Assembly: GCF_000981585.1 (NCBI RefSeq)
Contig: NZ_LN831776.1
Span: forward strand, 635,001-699,000
Source of the DNA: Paenibacillus riograndensis SBR5
GTDB taxonomy: Bacteria > Bacillota > Bacilli > Paenibacillales > Paenibacillaceae
Length of the DNA stretch: 64,000 bases
Direction of reading: 5' to 3'
A program made the translations under genes and the position numbers. Positions 34,103 to 42,368 of the stretch are shown piece by piece (positions within the stretch are counted from its first letter, which is position 1; every line of letters begins with the position of its first letter). A model generated the notes under the pieces. The model was not told the DNA's origin, did no database searches, and saw nothing but the letters and a program-made list of their open reading frames with translations.

Positions 34103-34876
34103 ATGGCGGCTATCAAACAGCAGATCGGGATACAGATGTACACGCTGCGGGACAGGGCGGAGAAGGATTTTCTGGGGACGCTGCGCAAGGTGGCGGAGAT
34201 CGGGTACAAATCGGTGGAATTTGCCGGGTATTTTGGCGTATCAGCTGCAGAACTGCGCAAAACGCTGGATGAGCTTGGACTGTCGGCCCCCTCAGCGCAT
34301 GTAGGGCTGGATTTCAGCAGTCTGGAGAATATGCAATCGGCCTTATCCAGAGAGATCGAATATGCCCGGGAGGTGGGGCTGGAGTATCTTATCACACCTT
34401 CTGCGCCTCTTCCGGAGCAGCCTGCGCTGGACGATGTGCTGGCTCTGATTCCATTCTTTGAAAAGGCTTCCGAGCTGGTACGGGCAGCAGGGCTGAAGTA
34501 CGGATACCACAACCATGACTTTGAGTTCAAGCAGGTCAACGGGCAGGCCGTCATCGACATCTGGCTGGAGCGGATTCCTGCTGAGCATATGGTGGCGGAG
34601 TTTGATTTGGGCTGGGTCCATGTGGGCGGTGCGGTACCGGCAGAATATATCTCCCGCTATGCCGGACGCGTGCCTCTGGTCCACATCAAGGATTTCGGCG
34701 CAGGCCATGAGGAAGCCGATCTCGGAAAAGGTCAAGTAGACTTCGATAGTGTCTTCAAGGCTGCGGATGAAGCCGGAATTCAGCACTACATCGTGGAGCA
34801 GGAGGTTTTCGCATCGTCGTCACTGGAGAGCGCCCGGCTGGCGCTGGATTACTTCCGCAAGCGGGGAATGCTGTAA
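34103..34876 (+). CDS. Sugar phosphate isomerase/epimerase (AP endonuclease 2-type TIM barrel)
   Basis: 257 residues with IGIQMYTLRD at the first strand, then YKSVEFAGYFG, YGYHNHDFEF (metal-binding His/Glu), FDLGWVHVGG, PLVHIKDFG and YIVEQEVF. This is the PF01261 family, which includes xylose isomerase-like enzymes and inosose-related epimerases. It follows the thiamine-binding gene by 36 bp with AAGGAGCGGATGCGT before the ATG. Substrate unknown. Confidence 0.88.
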   Translation: MAAIKQQIGIQMYTLRDRAEKDFLGTLRKVAEIGYKSVEFAGYFGVSAAELRKTLDELGLSAPSAHVGLDFSSLENMQSALSREIEYAREVGLEYLITPSAPLPEQPALDDVLALIPFFEKASELVRAAGLKYGYHNHDFEFKQVNGQAVIDIWLERIPAEHMVAEFDLGWVHVGGAVPAEYISRYAGRVPLVHIKDFGAGHEEADLGKGQVDFDSVFKAADEAGIQHYIVEQEVFASSSLESARLALDYFRKRGML

Positions 34877-34907
34877 CCGTTTCCTGATCGGGCTGTAAGA
34901 GAAAGGG

Positions 34908-34935
34908 TTGCGTTTTTCTCCAGACGATGTATAAT
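34908..34935 (+). promoter_or_regulatory. Promoter of tRNA-Thr
   Basis: TTGCGT (34908-34913), 16-bp spacer, perfect TATAAT (34930-34935), 29 bp before the first base of the tRNA. Confidence 0.7.
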
Positions 34936-34964
34936 GTATTTTGTTTGACAGAAAAATGCTGTAA

Positions 34965-35036
34965 GCTGGTGTAGCTCAGGGGTAGAGCAACGCACTCGTA
35001 ATGCGTAGGCCGGGGGTTCAATTCCCTTCACCAGCA
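34965..35036 (+). tRNA. tRNA-Thr (anticodon CGU)
   Basis: 72 nt with a full cloverleaf: acceptor GCTGGTG pairs with CACCAGC, D-arm GCTC...GAGC, anticodon stem CGCAC/ATGCG with loop CTCGTAA, T-arm CCGGG with GGTTCAATTC and CCTT. Anticodon CGT reads ACG. The 3' CCA is not encoded. Discriminator base A. Confidence 0.95.
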
Positions 35037-35056
35037 TCCCCAACAAACATACGTAG

Positions 35057-35093
35057 CGCGGATTCTTGAAAATTTCAAGAGCCGCGTTTTTTA
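35057..35093 (+). terminator. Terminator of the tRNA-Thr transcript
   Basis: CGCGG ... CTTGAAA/TTTCAAG ... CCGCG followed by TTTTTTA, 20 bp behind the tRNA. Confidence 0.8.
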
Positions 35094-35743
35094 TTTTATA
35101 GGAAGTTATACAGTGTAAAAAAGGATATCTTGGAAGCCTCCGAGGATAAAAGTGATGCAGGAGGGTTGAGCTTCATCCGTGGACTGAAGCGGACAAAGGA
35201 GCCCTTATTTTGCCAAAAATCTTGTTTTTTCAGCGGATACGGACTCAGGAACCGTTATATCGTTCGATTGAACCTGGAATAAAGGGGAAAAGGACAAATA
35301 AAGGCATCTCAGTCCGTCCTGCGGAATAGACGAATCTTCTATGAATAACGGCTTTCCAGTCCGCAACGGTTGCGGATCGATCGTGAAGGAAGCTCATCGT
35401 GTCCGCAGAATGACCCATACCATAATCATACGGCCCCCAATGCATGTTTTAACTAACTTCTGGGCGAGCGTTGTGCATGTGGTATAACAATATGAGCTCT
35501 AAGCAAGTCAAAGGACGCTAAGCCTGCCTATGCTGCCTATAATACAACAATCCGTCTTCAGCATACCCCCGTTGGTTTTGGAACGGCGGGGAATCCCTGC
35601 GGCCGTAAGCCCCGTGTTGTTATTCACCCGCCAGGGTGATTTTGTTCTTTTCGGGGAGATTGCAGCCCTTTTCACCTCAATAACGGATTATGTGTCCGGA
35701 TCACCTTGTATATTGCCCGTGCCAAGAAGTAGGTGAACAGTGC

Positions 35744-35931
35744 TAGTTGGAAAAAGGAAACTTATTTCTCTCAGAAATCAACAATTGTGAGATTGAAGTG
35801 GAAAAAGGGAACTTAATTGGGCCATATGACTTAGTTAGGGGCGAAATGAGCTGAATTAGTTACCCTTTTTCCACTTAACCTGCGGAGAACAGGAGATTCG
35901 GGCAAATTAGTTATCCTTTTTCCACTTGGAA
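35744..35931. repeat. Four-palindrome array, family A, locus 5
   Basis: Forward modules at GGA 35749 and 35800 (51 bp); reverse modules at CAC 35872 and 35923 (51 bp); 72 bp between GGA 35800 and CAC 35872. Spacer words are close to locus 4 (ATCAACAATTGTGAGATT; GGGGCGAAATGAGCTGAATT), showing that the two loci are recent relatives. Confidence 0.85.
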
Positions 35932-35974
35932 TTGCTGAAGGACACATAAAGGGTTCCCCTAAGGTGTTAACCCT

Positions 35975-36165
35975 CGAAAACTTGCACGGAATACAACAAA
36001 GTGTGATATAAGCAGACCGAATGGGCGAACATCTTGTACGTTATACAACAATCTGTGTCCAAAGTACGCTAAACGTACAAAAATCTTGTGAATTGTACAA
36101 CAATGTGGGCGCGGCTTCACCAAATGGACGAAAATCCTGGATGTTATACAACAAATGCGGACTTC
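35975..36165. repeat. Tandem palindrome array, family D
   Basis: ACAACAA at 35993, 36045, 36097 and 36148: periods 52, 52 and 51 bp. Each module is a palindrome TTGTA...TACAA, best in CTTGTACGTTATACAACAA. About 25 bp of module alternate with about 26 bp of non-conserved DNA. An isolated fifth module lies at 35537. Not a CRISPR: modules differ too much and no cas genes are near. Confidence 0.65.
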
Positions 36166-36398
36166 GTAACCTCCAAGACCCTTATTCACCCGCCAGGGTG
36201 ATTTTGTTCATTTTTCTACCTGTTCTTCTACCCCTATACAATAGGGATTTTTTATTCCTCGCCAGATTGTTTATACGATTCGGTTAATGTCAGCTTGTAT
36301 GCAACGCAGAGTATATATAAAATAACCCGGCTAGAGGCTGATGTGTGGTTTTTCACTTTTTAATATACTCAACCCATAAAGAAATTTGGGAGGGTATT

Positions 36399-36851
36399 AT
36401 GAGAAATTATAGAATTCGATTTTCGTTGACAGGCTTTTTATTATACGCATTGCAACTGCTTCCTAATATCATCTGGATGCTAGTGCCTCCAGTAAATGAT
36501 GTGCTTACCGGAAACAGTTCTGCCTATAAAACACTCAATATTATTGAGGGATTGTTTGGAGTGCTAACGGTTACTCTGATGATTTTTCTGTTAAACAAAG
36601 CTGAAGGGAGGAATAGAAACTTTTATATAGGATTAGCAGTTCTCTTTTTGGCAGGCTATTATATTTCTTGGATTTTCTACTATAACGGAGTGGTGGCTCC
36701 GTGGTTATTGATACTGGGAATTGCTTGCATGCCGCCGCTTTATTTCTTTTTTGCCGGGCTTTGGATGAAGAACTATGTCCTCCTCGTTCCGTGTGCTATT
36801 TTTGGAGTTACCCATATTTTGATCACATGCATGAATTATTTGGGAGCTTGA
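36399..36851 (+). CDS. Small integral membrane protein of unknown function
   Basis: 150 residues with five hydrophobic segments (about 11-29, 45-64, 75-96, 100-118, 125-147). ATG at 36399 follows GGGAGGGTATT; the frame is open 18 codons further upstream without a ribosome site. I do not recognise the family. Coding DNA is clearly AT-richer than the neighbours (for example GAAATTATAGAATTCG at the start), which together with the nearby tRNA and direct repeats suggests acquisition by transfer; that is inference. Confidence 0.7.
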   Translation: MRNYRIRFSLTGFLLYALQLLPNIIWMLVPPVNDVLTGNSSAYKTLNIIEGLFGVLTVTLMIFLLNKAEGRNRNFYIGLAVLFLAGYYISWIFYYNGVVAPWLLILGIACMPPLYFFFAGLWMKNYVLLVPCAIFGVTHILITCMNYLGA

Positions 36852-37028
36852 ATGGTTAGAATTGTTTTTGTGAGTAGCCGGATTCTAAATTGATTTTGGG
36901 CATGACTAACCGAATTTGCAAAATGTGAGCTGTAAAAGAAAAGAGACATCTCTACAAGATAGAGACATCTCTAAATAAATTAGTAAAGAACTGCCCGGAG
37001 TTTATGTCGCAGATATAATCAAAGTGGT

Positions 37029-37205
37029 TTAGCTGTAAGGTTTCAAATAAACCTTATAGCATACATCATGAGCAACCAAGCTTTGTTTAGTGGGATTAGC
37101 GTCATAATTATAATCAGCCGGGTCTGTCTCAAAAGCATACAAAACATTAGTCACAAGGTAAGATTTATAATTCCATAAAAGCAGCTCTCCTACTCTTAAA
37201 TGTCT
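37029..37205 (-). pseudogene. Possible 3' remnant of a lost gene
   Basis: The minus-strand frame ending at 37029 translates to a protein-like sequence of at least 55 residues (contains NYKSYLVTNVLYAFETDPA and ends YKVYLKPYS), but has no ATG, GTG or TTG start before it runs into the end of the sugar-binding protein gene. The remaining gap 36852-37028 shows only GAGACATCTCTA twice (36948, 36967). I do not recognise a family; it may be chance. Confidence 0.25.
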
Positions 37206-38737
37206 TATTTCCCGTAACCGAGTTCATTCAATTGGCTGATCGCCGTATCGAGATAGTTCTTGTAGCTGAACGTGTTTTCCAGCGTCTCCAGAAACTTGCT
37301 GTAGCTGTCGATCTTGGCTTTGCCATAGACAAATTTGATCATTTCTTCTTCAATGAAGCGGTTGGCGTCGGCCGGGTTGTAGCCCGGAGGGCTGGTCACA
37401 AAGCCGTCCAGTGTCTGGATGCGCGGCAGGTTGGCTTCAAAGTCAATATAGGCGGCCAGATTGCTGAATTTGGATTTCAGATAATCCGTTTCCGGGCGGC
37501 CTGTGAACTGGTACAGCCAGGTGAACGAAGCGTCGGAGCGGCCTTTGTCGGTAATTTTGACAGTATCGCCTTCCAGCGTATAGTGGGTATTCTCCACCCC
37601 ATACTGAACCAGCCGGTTGCCTTCCTTTGTCGATACATAATTGAGCAGCTCCAGCACTTTGTTCAGCTTTTCAGGCTCGCTTTCCAGCTTTTTGGGGATG
37701 ACCCACAGGCCGCTGGAAGCGCCGATATTCAGAGAATTGGCATTTGCGATGCCGGTTGGTCCTTTCGGGGGAGCCAGCTGAATCCATTCCGCCTTCGGAT
37801 TGGCGCCTTTCCAGACGGCTACCTTGTCGTCTTTCATGATTTGCGCCCATTCGGTGTTGATGATGCCCACCTTGCCCTGAAACGCCTTGTCGATGGCCAT
37901 CGTCCCCTTGTTGCTTACAATTTCAGGGTCAACGACTCCGGCATCGAGAAAACCTTTGATAGTGGTGAGTGCCTCTTTCATTTCCGGCTGGTAGAATGTG
38001 CTGACTACCTTGCCGTCACGGACAAACAGCTGCGAGGTGTCAAAAATATTGGTGAGACCGTAAGCGCCGAATATCGGGTCAAAGGTCTGGAAGTTGGTGC
38101 CGGTGAGGCCAAAGGTGTCGTTTTTGCCGTTTTTATCCGGATCGTTGGTTGTAAACGCTTTAGCAACCTCCAGCAGTTCATCCACGGTAGCCGGCGGCTG
38201 CAATTGCAGATTATCCAGCCAGTCCTTGCGAATCCAATACGTGTAGGAGACTGATTGACCCGTTTTGGGCAATGCATACTGCTTGCTGTCCAGAATGCCT
38301 TTCTTCAGCACCTCATCCCCGACAAATTTGGTGTATTCCGGCAGTTTGTCCAGATACGGCGTCAAGTCGAGCAAAGAACCGGACTGGGCCAGTTTTTGCA
38401 GATGGGCTTTGCTGGTCGCCATCAGCAGATCGGGGAGATTGCCCGAGGCCGCACGGACATTCATTTGATTCTCATAGTCGTTCTGGTCGCCTACGAGTGT
38501 CAGCTTCAGATTAACGCCTACTTGTTCATCCAGCGCTTTCTTGATGAAATCATCCGCCGGCAGGCTGGTGCCCCAGCTGATTTCGGCTGCTTCGATGTCC
38601 ACCGGCCCGGCTGCCGACTTAGCGGAAGCATCGCCTTCTGCGGTTTTGGGCGTATTGGACCCGCCGCCGCAGCCGCTGAAAAGCGCGACAGTCATAGCCA
38701 ACGCGGTCCACGCCATTACTCTGTTCTTCTTTCTCAT
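37205..38737 (-). CDS. Extracellular sugar-binding lipoprotein of the second ABC importer
   Basis: 510 residues with lipobox LFSGC (Cys23) followed by a Gly/Ser/Asn linker. The mature part is a family 1-type solute-binding domain of the LplA/YtcQ group, with ISWGTSLPADDFIKKALDEQ near the N terminus and FTWLYQFTGRPETDYLKSKF later. It lies 77 bp behind the permease pair and ends the transcription unit. Sequence is clearly different from the lipoprotein at 6463, so the substrate is probably different. Confidence 0.9.
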   Translation of the reverse strand: MRKKNRVMAWTALAMTVALFSGCGGGSNTPKTAEGDASAKSAAGPVDIEAAEISWGTSLPADDFIKKALDEQVGVNLKLTLVGDQNDYENQMNVRAASGNLPDLLMATSKAHLQKLAQSGSLLDLTPYLDKLPEYTKFVGDEVLKKGILDSKQYALPKTGQSVSYTYWIRKDWLDNLQLQPPATVDELLEVAKAFTTNDPDKNGKNDTFGLTGTNFQTFDPIFGAYGLTNIFDTSQLFVRDGKVVSTFYQPEMKEALTTIKGFLDAGVVDPEIVSNKGTMAIDKAFQGKVGIINTEWAQIMKDDKVAVWKGANPKAEWIQLAPPKGPTGIANANSLNIGASSGLWVIPKKLESEPEKLNKVLELLNYVSTKEGNRLVQYGVENTHYTLEGDTVKITDKGRSDASFTWLYQFTGRPETDYLKSKFSNLAAYIDFEANLPRIQTLDGFVTSPPGYNPADANRFIEEEMIKFVYGKAKIDSYSKFLETLENTFSYKNYLDTAISQLNELGYGK

Positions 38738-38814
38738 TACAACCCCTGCCTTTTCTCTGATTTATTCCTTGCACAGTAGTATGAATGAAGTGGGAACCCT
38801 TAACGGATTCCCAG

Positions 38815-39675
38815 TTATCCCTTGATCGCTCCCAGGAGCATCCCTTTGGTAAAATGCTTCTGGATAAACGGGTACACCACGATAATTGGCAGGCTTCCGG
38901 CAATGACCGCCGCCATCTGCATGGCTGCTGTCGGGACGGTAACCTCGGCCTGCAGCTCATTCGATTGAGTCAGCAGGAGCATATTGCGGATGACCACCTG
39001 CAGCGGATGCAGCTTCACGTCGGTAATATACAGAATCGCCGAGAAAAAAGAATTCCAGTGGCCGACCATATAGAACAGGCCAACCGTCATTATGGATGGA
39101 ATCGACAACGGAATGACAATCTGCCATAAAATGCGGAATTCCTTGGCCCCGTCTATTTTGGCCGATTCAAACAGCTCTTCCGGCAGATTCTCAAAAAAGC
39201 TTTTCATAATAAGCACGTTGAAGGTGGCGATTGCCCCCGGAATAATGAGCGACCATAGGGTATCCAGCATCCCCAGCGAGCGGACAACCAGATAGGTTGG
39301 AATCAGGCCGCCGTTGAACAGCATGGTGATGACGATAAACAGCAGGAAGAAGGTCCTTCCGCGCAAATTCCTGCGGCTGAGCGGATAGGCGGCCATCGTT
39401 GTCAGAATCATGTTGATGGCGGTGCCGGTCACTGTGACAAACACCGTGACCAGCATGGATCGGCCAAGCGCCGGGTCGGCCAAAATCCGCTGGTAAGCTT
39501 CAAAAGAAATGCTGCGCGGAATGACGACAAAACCTCCGTTTTTGATGACTTCGCTGTATGGCGTCAGCGACATTGAAATGACATAGAGCAGCGGGAAGAT
39601 TGCCACTACCGCCACTGCTGCAAGCAGGAGATAGACCACGGTGTTAAATAATTTATCGGATTTGGCGTTTACCAT
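38815..39675 (-). CDS. Sugar ABC transporter permease, YtcP/LplC family (second locus)
   Basis: 286 residues and six predicted helices; the ATPase-contact loop LFESAKIDGAKEFRILWQIVIP is in place, and the C terminus HFTKGMLLGAIKG matches the first-locus paralogue (YFVKGMMIGSIKG). The ATG at 39675 overlaps the end of the previous permease gene by 7 bp and has GGGGGGCGGA upstream; ATG at 39690 is less likely. Works with the next gene upstream as the membrane channel. Confidence 0.92.
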   Translation of the reverse strand: MVNAKSDKLFNTVVYLLLAAVAVVAIFPLLYVISMSLTPYSEVIKNGGFVVIPRSISFEAYQRILADPALGRSMLVTVFVTVTGTAINMILTTMAAYPLSRRNLRGRTFFLLFIVITMLFNGGLIPTYLVVRSLGMLDTLWSLIIPGAIATFNVLIMKSFFENLPEELFESAKIDGAKEFRILWQIVIPLSIPSIMTVGLFYMVGHWNSFFSAILYITDVKLHPLQVVIRNMLLLTQSNELQAEVTVPTAAMQMAAVIAGSLPIIVVYPFIQKHFTKGMLLGAIKG

Positions 39676-40625
39676 ATTCCGCCCCCCCATCGTTTAGCCA
39701 GCTTGTTGGCCCCCAGCACCAGCACAAAGCCAATAGCTGATTTGAACAATCCTACCGTGGTCGCCAGACTAAAGTTCATTTGCTCCAGACCGGTCCGGTA
39801 TACCCAGGTATCAATAATATCGCCGACCTCATATACGCGCGGGTTGTAGAAAACATAGATTTGCTCAAATCCGGCGTCCATGATGCTGCCGATTTTGAGG
39901 ATCAGGAGCAGGATGATGACATTGCGGATACCGGGAAGTGTAATATGCCAAATCATCCGCAGCCGGCTGGCGCCGTCTACCCTGGCCGCTTCGAACAGCG
40001 TCGGGTCGATCCCGCTGATCGCAGCCAAATAGACGATTGCGCCCCAGCCGATATCCTTCCAGATTTCAGTCGAGACCAGCATGCTGCGGAACCATTCCGT
40101 TGAGCCGAGGAAAGAGATGGACGAGCCGCCCGCTTCTGTAATCCAGCGGTTGACCAGCCCGGTCGTCTCCGAAAAGAAAGCCACCGAAATGCCGTAAATG
40201 ATAATCCAGGACAAAAAATGCGGCATATAGCTTAATGTCTGGACCCACCGCTTCAGCCACATCACCCGGCATTCGTGGAACAGAATCGCCAGAATGATCG
40301 AAGGCAGCATCCCGAACACCAGCTTGTATAAGCTGATCAGCAGGGTATTGGACATAAGCTGTAAGAAATACGGAGAATCAAAAAACATTTTGAAATACTT
40401 GTACCACGGGTCGGCCCAGGGGCTGTGCAGGATGCCGTCCGTAAAACTATAGTCCTTGAAGGAGATAATGACGCCGTACATCGGCAAGTATTTGAATACA
40501 AAATACCAGATTAGGCAGGGAAGCAGCATCAGGTACAACGCCCGCATTCCCCATATCCTGATCCATGCCTGACGCAGCGGTGACTCTGCTGTCTTGTTCC
40601 TTGTCATGCCAATGGATTCTTCCAT
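39669..40625 (-). CDS. Sugar ABC transporter permease, LplB family (second locus)
   Basis: 318 residues, about six helices. FKYLPMYGVIISFKDYSF is the LplB signature seen also at 4441, and the contact loop is FEAARVDGASRLRMIWHITLP. The start at 40625 follows AGGAAGG at 9 bp. The downstream permease overlaps. No ATPase gene is present here either, so both importers probably use one shared ATPase. Confidence 0.92.
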   Translation of the reverse strand: MEESIGMTRNKTAESPLRQAWIRIWGMRALYLMLLPCLIWYFVFKYLPMYGVIISFKDYSFTDGILHSPWADPWYKYFKMFFDSPYFLQLMSNTLLISLYKLVFGMLPSIILAILFHECRVMWLKRWVQTLSYMPHFLSWIIIYGISVAFFSETTGLVNRWITEAGGSSISFLGSTEWFRSMLVSTEIWKDIGWGAIVYLAAISGIDPTLFEAARVDGASRLRMIWHITLPGIRNVIILLLILKIGSIMDAGFEQIYVFYNPRVYEVGDIIDTWVYRTGLEQMNFSLATTVGLFKSAIGFVLVLGANKLAKRWGGGIW

Positions 40626-40853
40626 ACGCTCAACCTTCCTGTCTGTGTTTTGATACTATCATAGCGGACAGGGGAGGCAGGGCGTAATCTTCATATCTCA
40701 GCGATTCAGTGTACAATTTTAAGTTCTGGGGAGCGCAGCAAAGCGGATAGACAAGGGGGAAAAGAACGCGTTGAAAACTTGGCGCCGCAGAAGCTTTTCC
40801 GGCAGGCGCACATGTTCAGGGGGAGCGGGGCAGGAGGCCGGCGGCATTAATAA

Positions 40854-42368
40854 TTATGGCGCCGGCGGCTCGGTGCCCGCCTTTCCTTTACACTGCTGCC
40901 TGTATTCGTTGGGTGTCAGCTTCGTCCAGCGCTTGAAAATTTTAAAGAAGTAGCTGGGGTTGGCGAACCCGACCCGCTCCCCGATTTCGGCAACGGTCAG
41001 GTCGGTCTGCTCCAAATAGAACCTAGCTTCATTCACCCGGATGTGCTGGAGGTAGTTAATGAAGGTCTCGCCCGTTTTTTTCTTGAATAGGCCGCTCAAA
41101 TAATTTTCATCCATATTGACGTATTGCGCCATCGCCTGCAAAGAGATGTCCTCGTCATAATGATGCAGCAAATAGCGGATCATCGTGTTGATCTCGGGAT
41201 GGTCCGTCTCCTGCGGCCGCTGCCCGCCAAGACCCTTGGCATAAGTCCGCATCCGCGCGACTGTCTGCTCCAGCAATTCGGGATGGCGCACGGCATCCAG
41301 CAGGGCGCCGGGCGGTTCTGCAGGCTTTCCGGCAATACGCGCGAACAGCTTGTCCAGCCGCTCGGCGGTCTCCTTGACTGCCGCCATCGGCATGCGGACG
41401 GCCGCCATGAACTGCCATAGCTGCTCCAATTTGGCGGCACAGTCGCCCACATCGAGCCGCTCGAAGCGGCCGATAATCTCCCGTTCCTGTTCCCAGGGAA
41501 CGGGGAGGGGGTGCACCGGAGCCGTATCGGCTTCGGCCGTAACACCGTTCTCTCCACGGGCACAGCCATAATAATAGCGGCCCAGCACCTCCAGGTTCAT
41601 CCGCCAGGCGCCCAAACCGGCATCTGCCGCTGATCCAAGGCGGCGGACGGCAGGCAGCCCGTCATAGATGAACACCTCAGGCCGCAGTGCCGGGCTGCGC
41701 TCCAGCCAGACCCAAAAAGTGCTCTGCCCCATATACCTGAACAGGTGGCAGCGTGCTGCCTGCCCTGCCTCTGCGGGCAGCAGGGAAGGCAGGTCGGCTT
41801 TGCTCAGCATCCGGGTGCCGCCCAGCACCGAGATAAGCAGCAGCCCTGGGGAGTTTGCCGCCCGGCGGCGGAAATCCTCGAATTTGTCTGTTTCATCCTG
41901 GTGGAGTTCCTTGCCCCACAGGCTTCGCCACATATAACCGGCTGCCTCCCGGAACAGCTGGTCCTCCAGCCGGTCCTGCTGTTCCACCCGCTTCATCAGC
42001 TTGGCCCGGGCTTTGTTCAGCGCCTGGAGCAGCTCTTCGTCGCTCATGGACAGCTTGAGAATATAACTGGATGCGCCGTATTCAAGCGCAAGCCGGGCGT
42101 ATTCGAACTCGCCGGCGCAGGTAAGCATGATGAACGATCCTTCAAAGCCCTTGGCCCGTGCAGCCTGAATCAGCTCCAGGCCGTCCATGTAAGGCATAAA
42201 AATATCGGTAATTACAATATCGGGCTGCAGCCGGTCCATCAGCTCCAGCGCTTCCTGCCCGTGAGTGGCCTCACCGGTAATGGAAAAGCCGTGCTCCTCC
42301 CAGCGGATGGATTGGCGGATCGAGCGGCGGACGAACGGCTCATCCTCGACCAGAAGTATTTTCCACAT
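40854..42368 (-). CDS. Response regulator with AraC-type domain, YesN type (second locus)
   Basis: 504 residues: receiver with VEDE and phosphorylated Asp55 in TDIFMPYMDG, conserved Lys in SSYILK, a variable middle part, and the C-terminal AraC helix-turn-helix (LQAMAQYVNMDENYLSGLFKKKTG; VGFANPSYFFKIFKRW). The ATG at 42368 has AGGAGG 8 bp upstream; the frame is open six codons further. It overlaps the kinase gene by 29 bp. Probably activates the permease and lipoprotein genes that start 229 bp downstream. Confidence 0.92.
   Translation of the reverse strand: MWKILLVEDEPFVRRSIRQSIRWEEHGFSITGEATHGQEALELMDRLQPDIVITDIFMPYMDGLELIQAARAKGFEGSFIMLTCAGEFEYARLALEYGASSYILKLSMSDEELLQALNKARAKLMKRVEQQDRLEDQLFREAAGYMWRSLWGKELHQDETDKFEDFRRRAANSPGLLLISVLGGTRMLSKADLPSLLPAEAGQAARCHLFRYMGQSTFWVWLERSPALRPEVFIYDGLPAVRRLGSAADAGLGAWRMNLEVLGRYYYGCARGENGVTAEADTAPVHPLPVPWEQEREIIGRFERLDVGDCAAKLEQLWQFMAAVRMPMAAVKETAERLDKLFARIAGKPAEPPGALLDAVRHPELLEQTVARMRTYAKGLGGQRPQETDHPEINTMIRYLLHHYDEDISLQAMAQYVNMDENYLSGLFKKKTGETFINYLQHIRVNEARFYLEQTDLTVAEIGERVGFANPSYFFKIFKRWTKLTPNEYRQQCKGKAGTEPPAP

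Larger units (their letters stand above)
35620..36209. repeat. Exact 28-bp direct repeats flanking two palindrome arrays
   Basis: The same 28-bp word, with the hairpin CACCCGCCAGGGTG in its middle, occurs at 35620-35647 and 36182-36209. Each copy also has an ATACAACAA module a little upstream. The segment between holds family A locus 5 and array D. Such an arrangement can arise by recombination between dispersed copies. Confidence 0.8.

Noticed and set aside
35245..35445. 66-codon minus-strand frame behind tRNA-Thr
   Set aside because: No ribosome site and no recognisable domain; I see nothing convincing in 35100-35530.
35975..36165. CRISPR array
   Set aside because: Period of 52 bp and four units look similar, but repeats are degenerate palindromes, units differ at most positions, and there are no cas genes or leader in the window.
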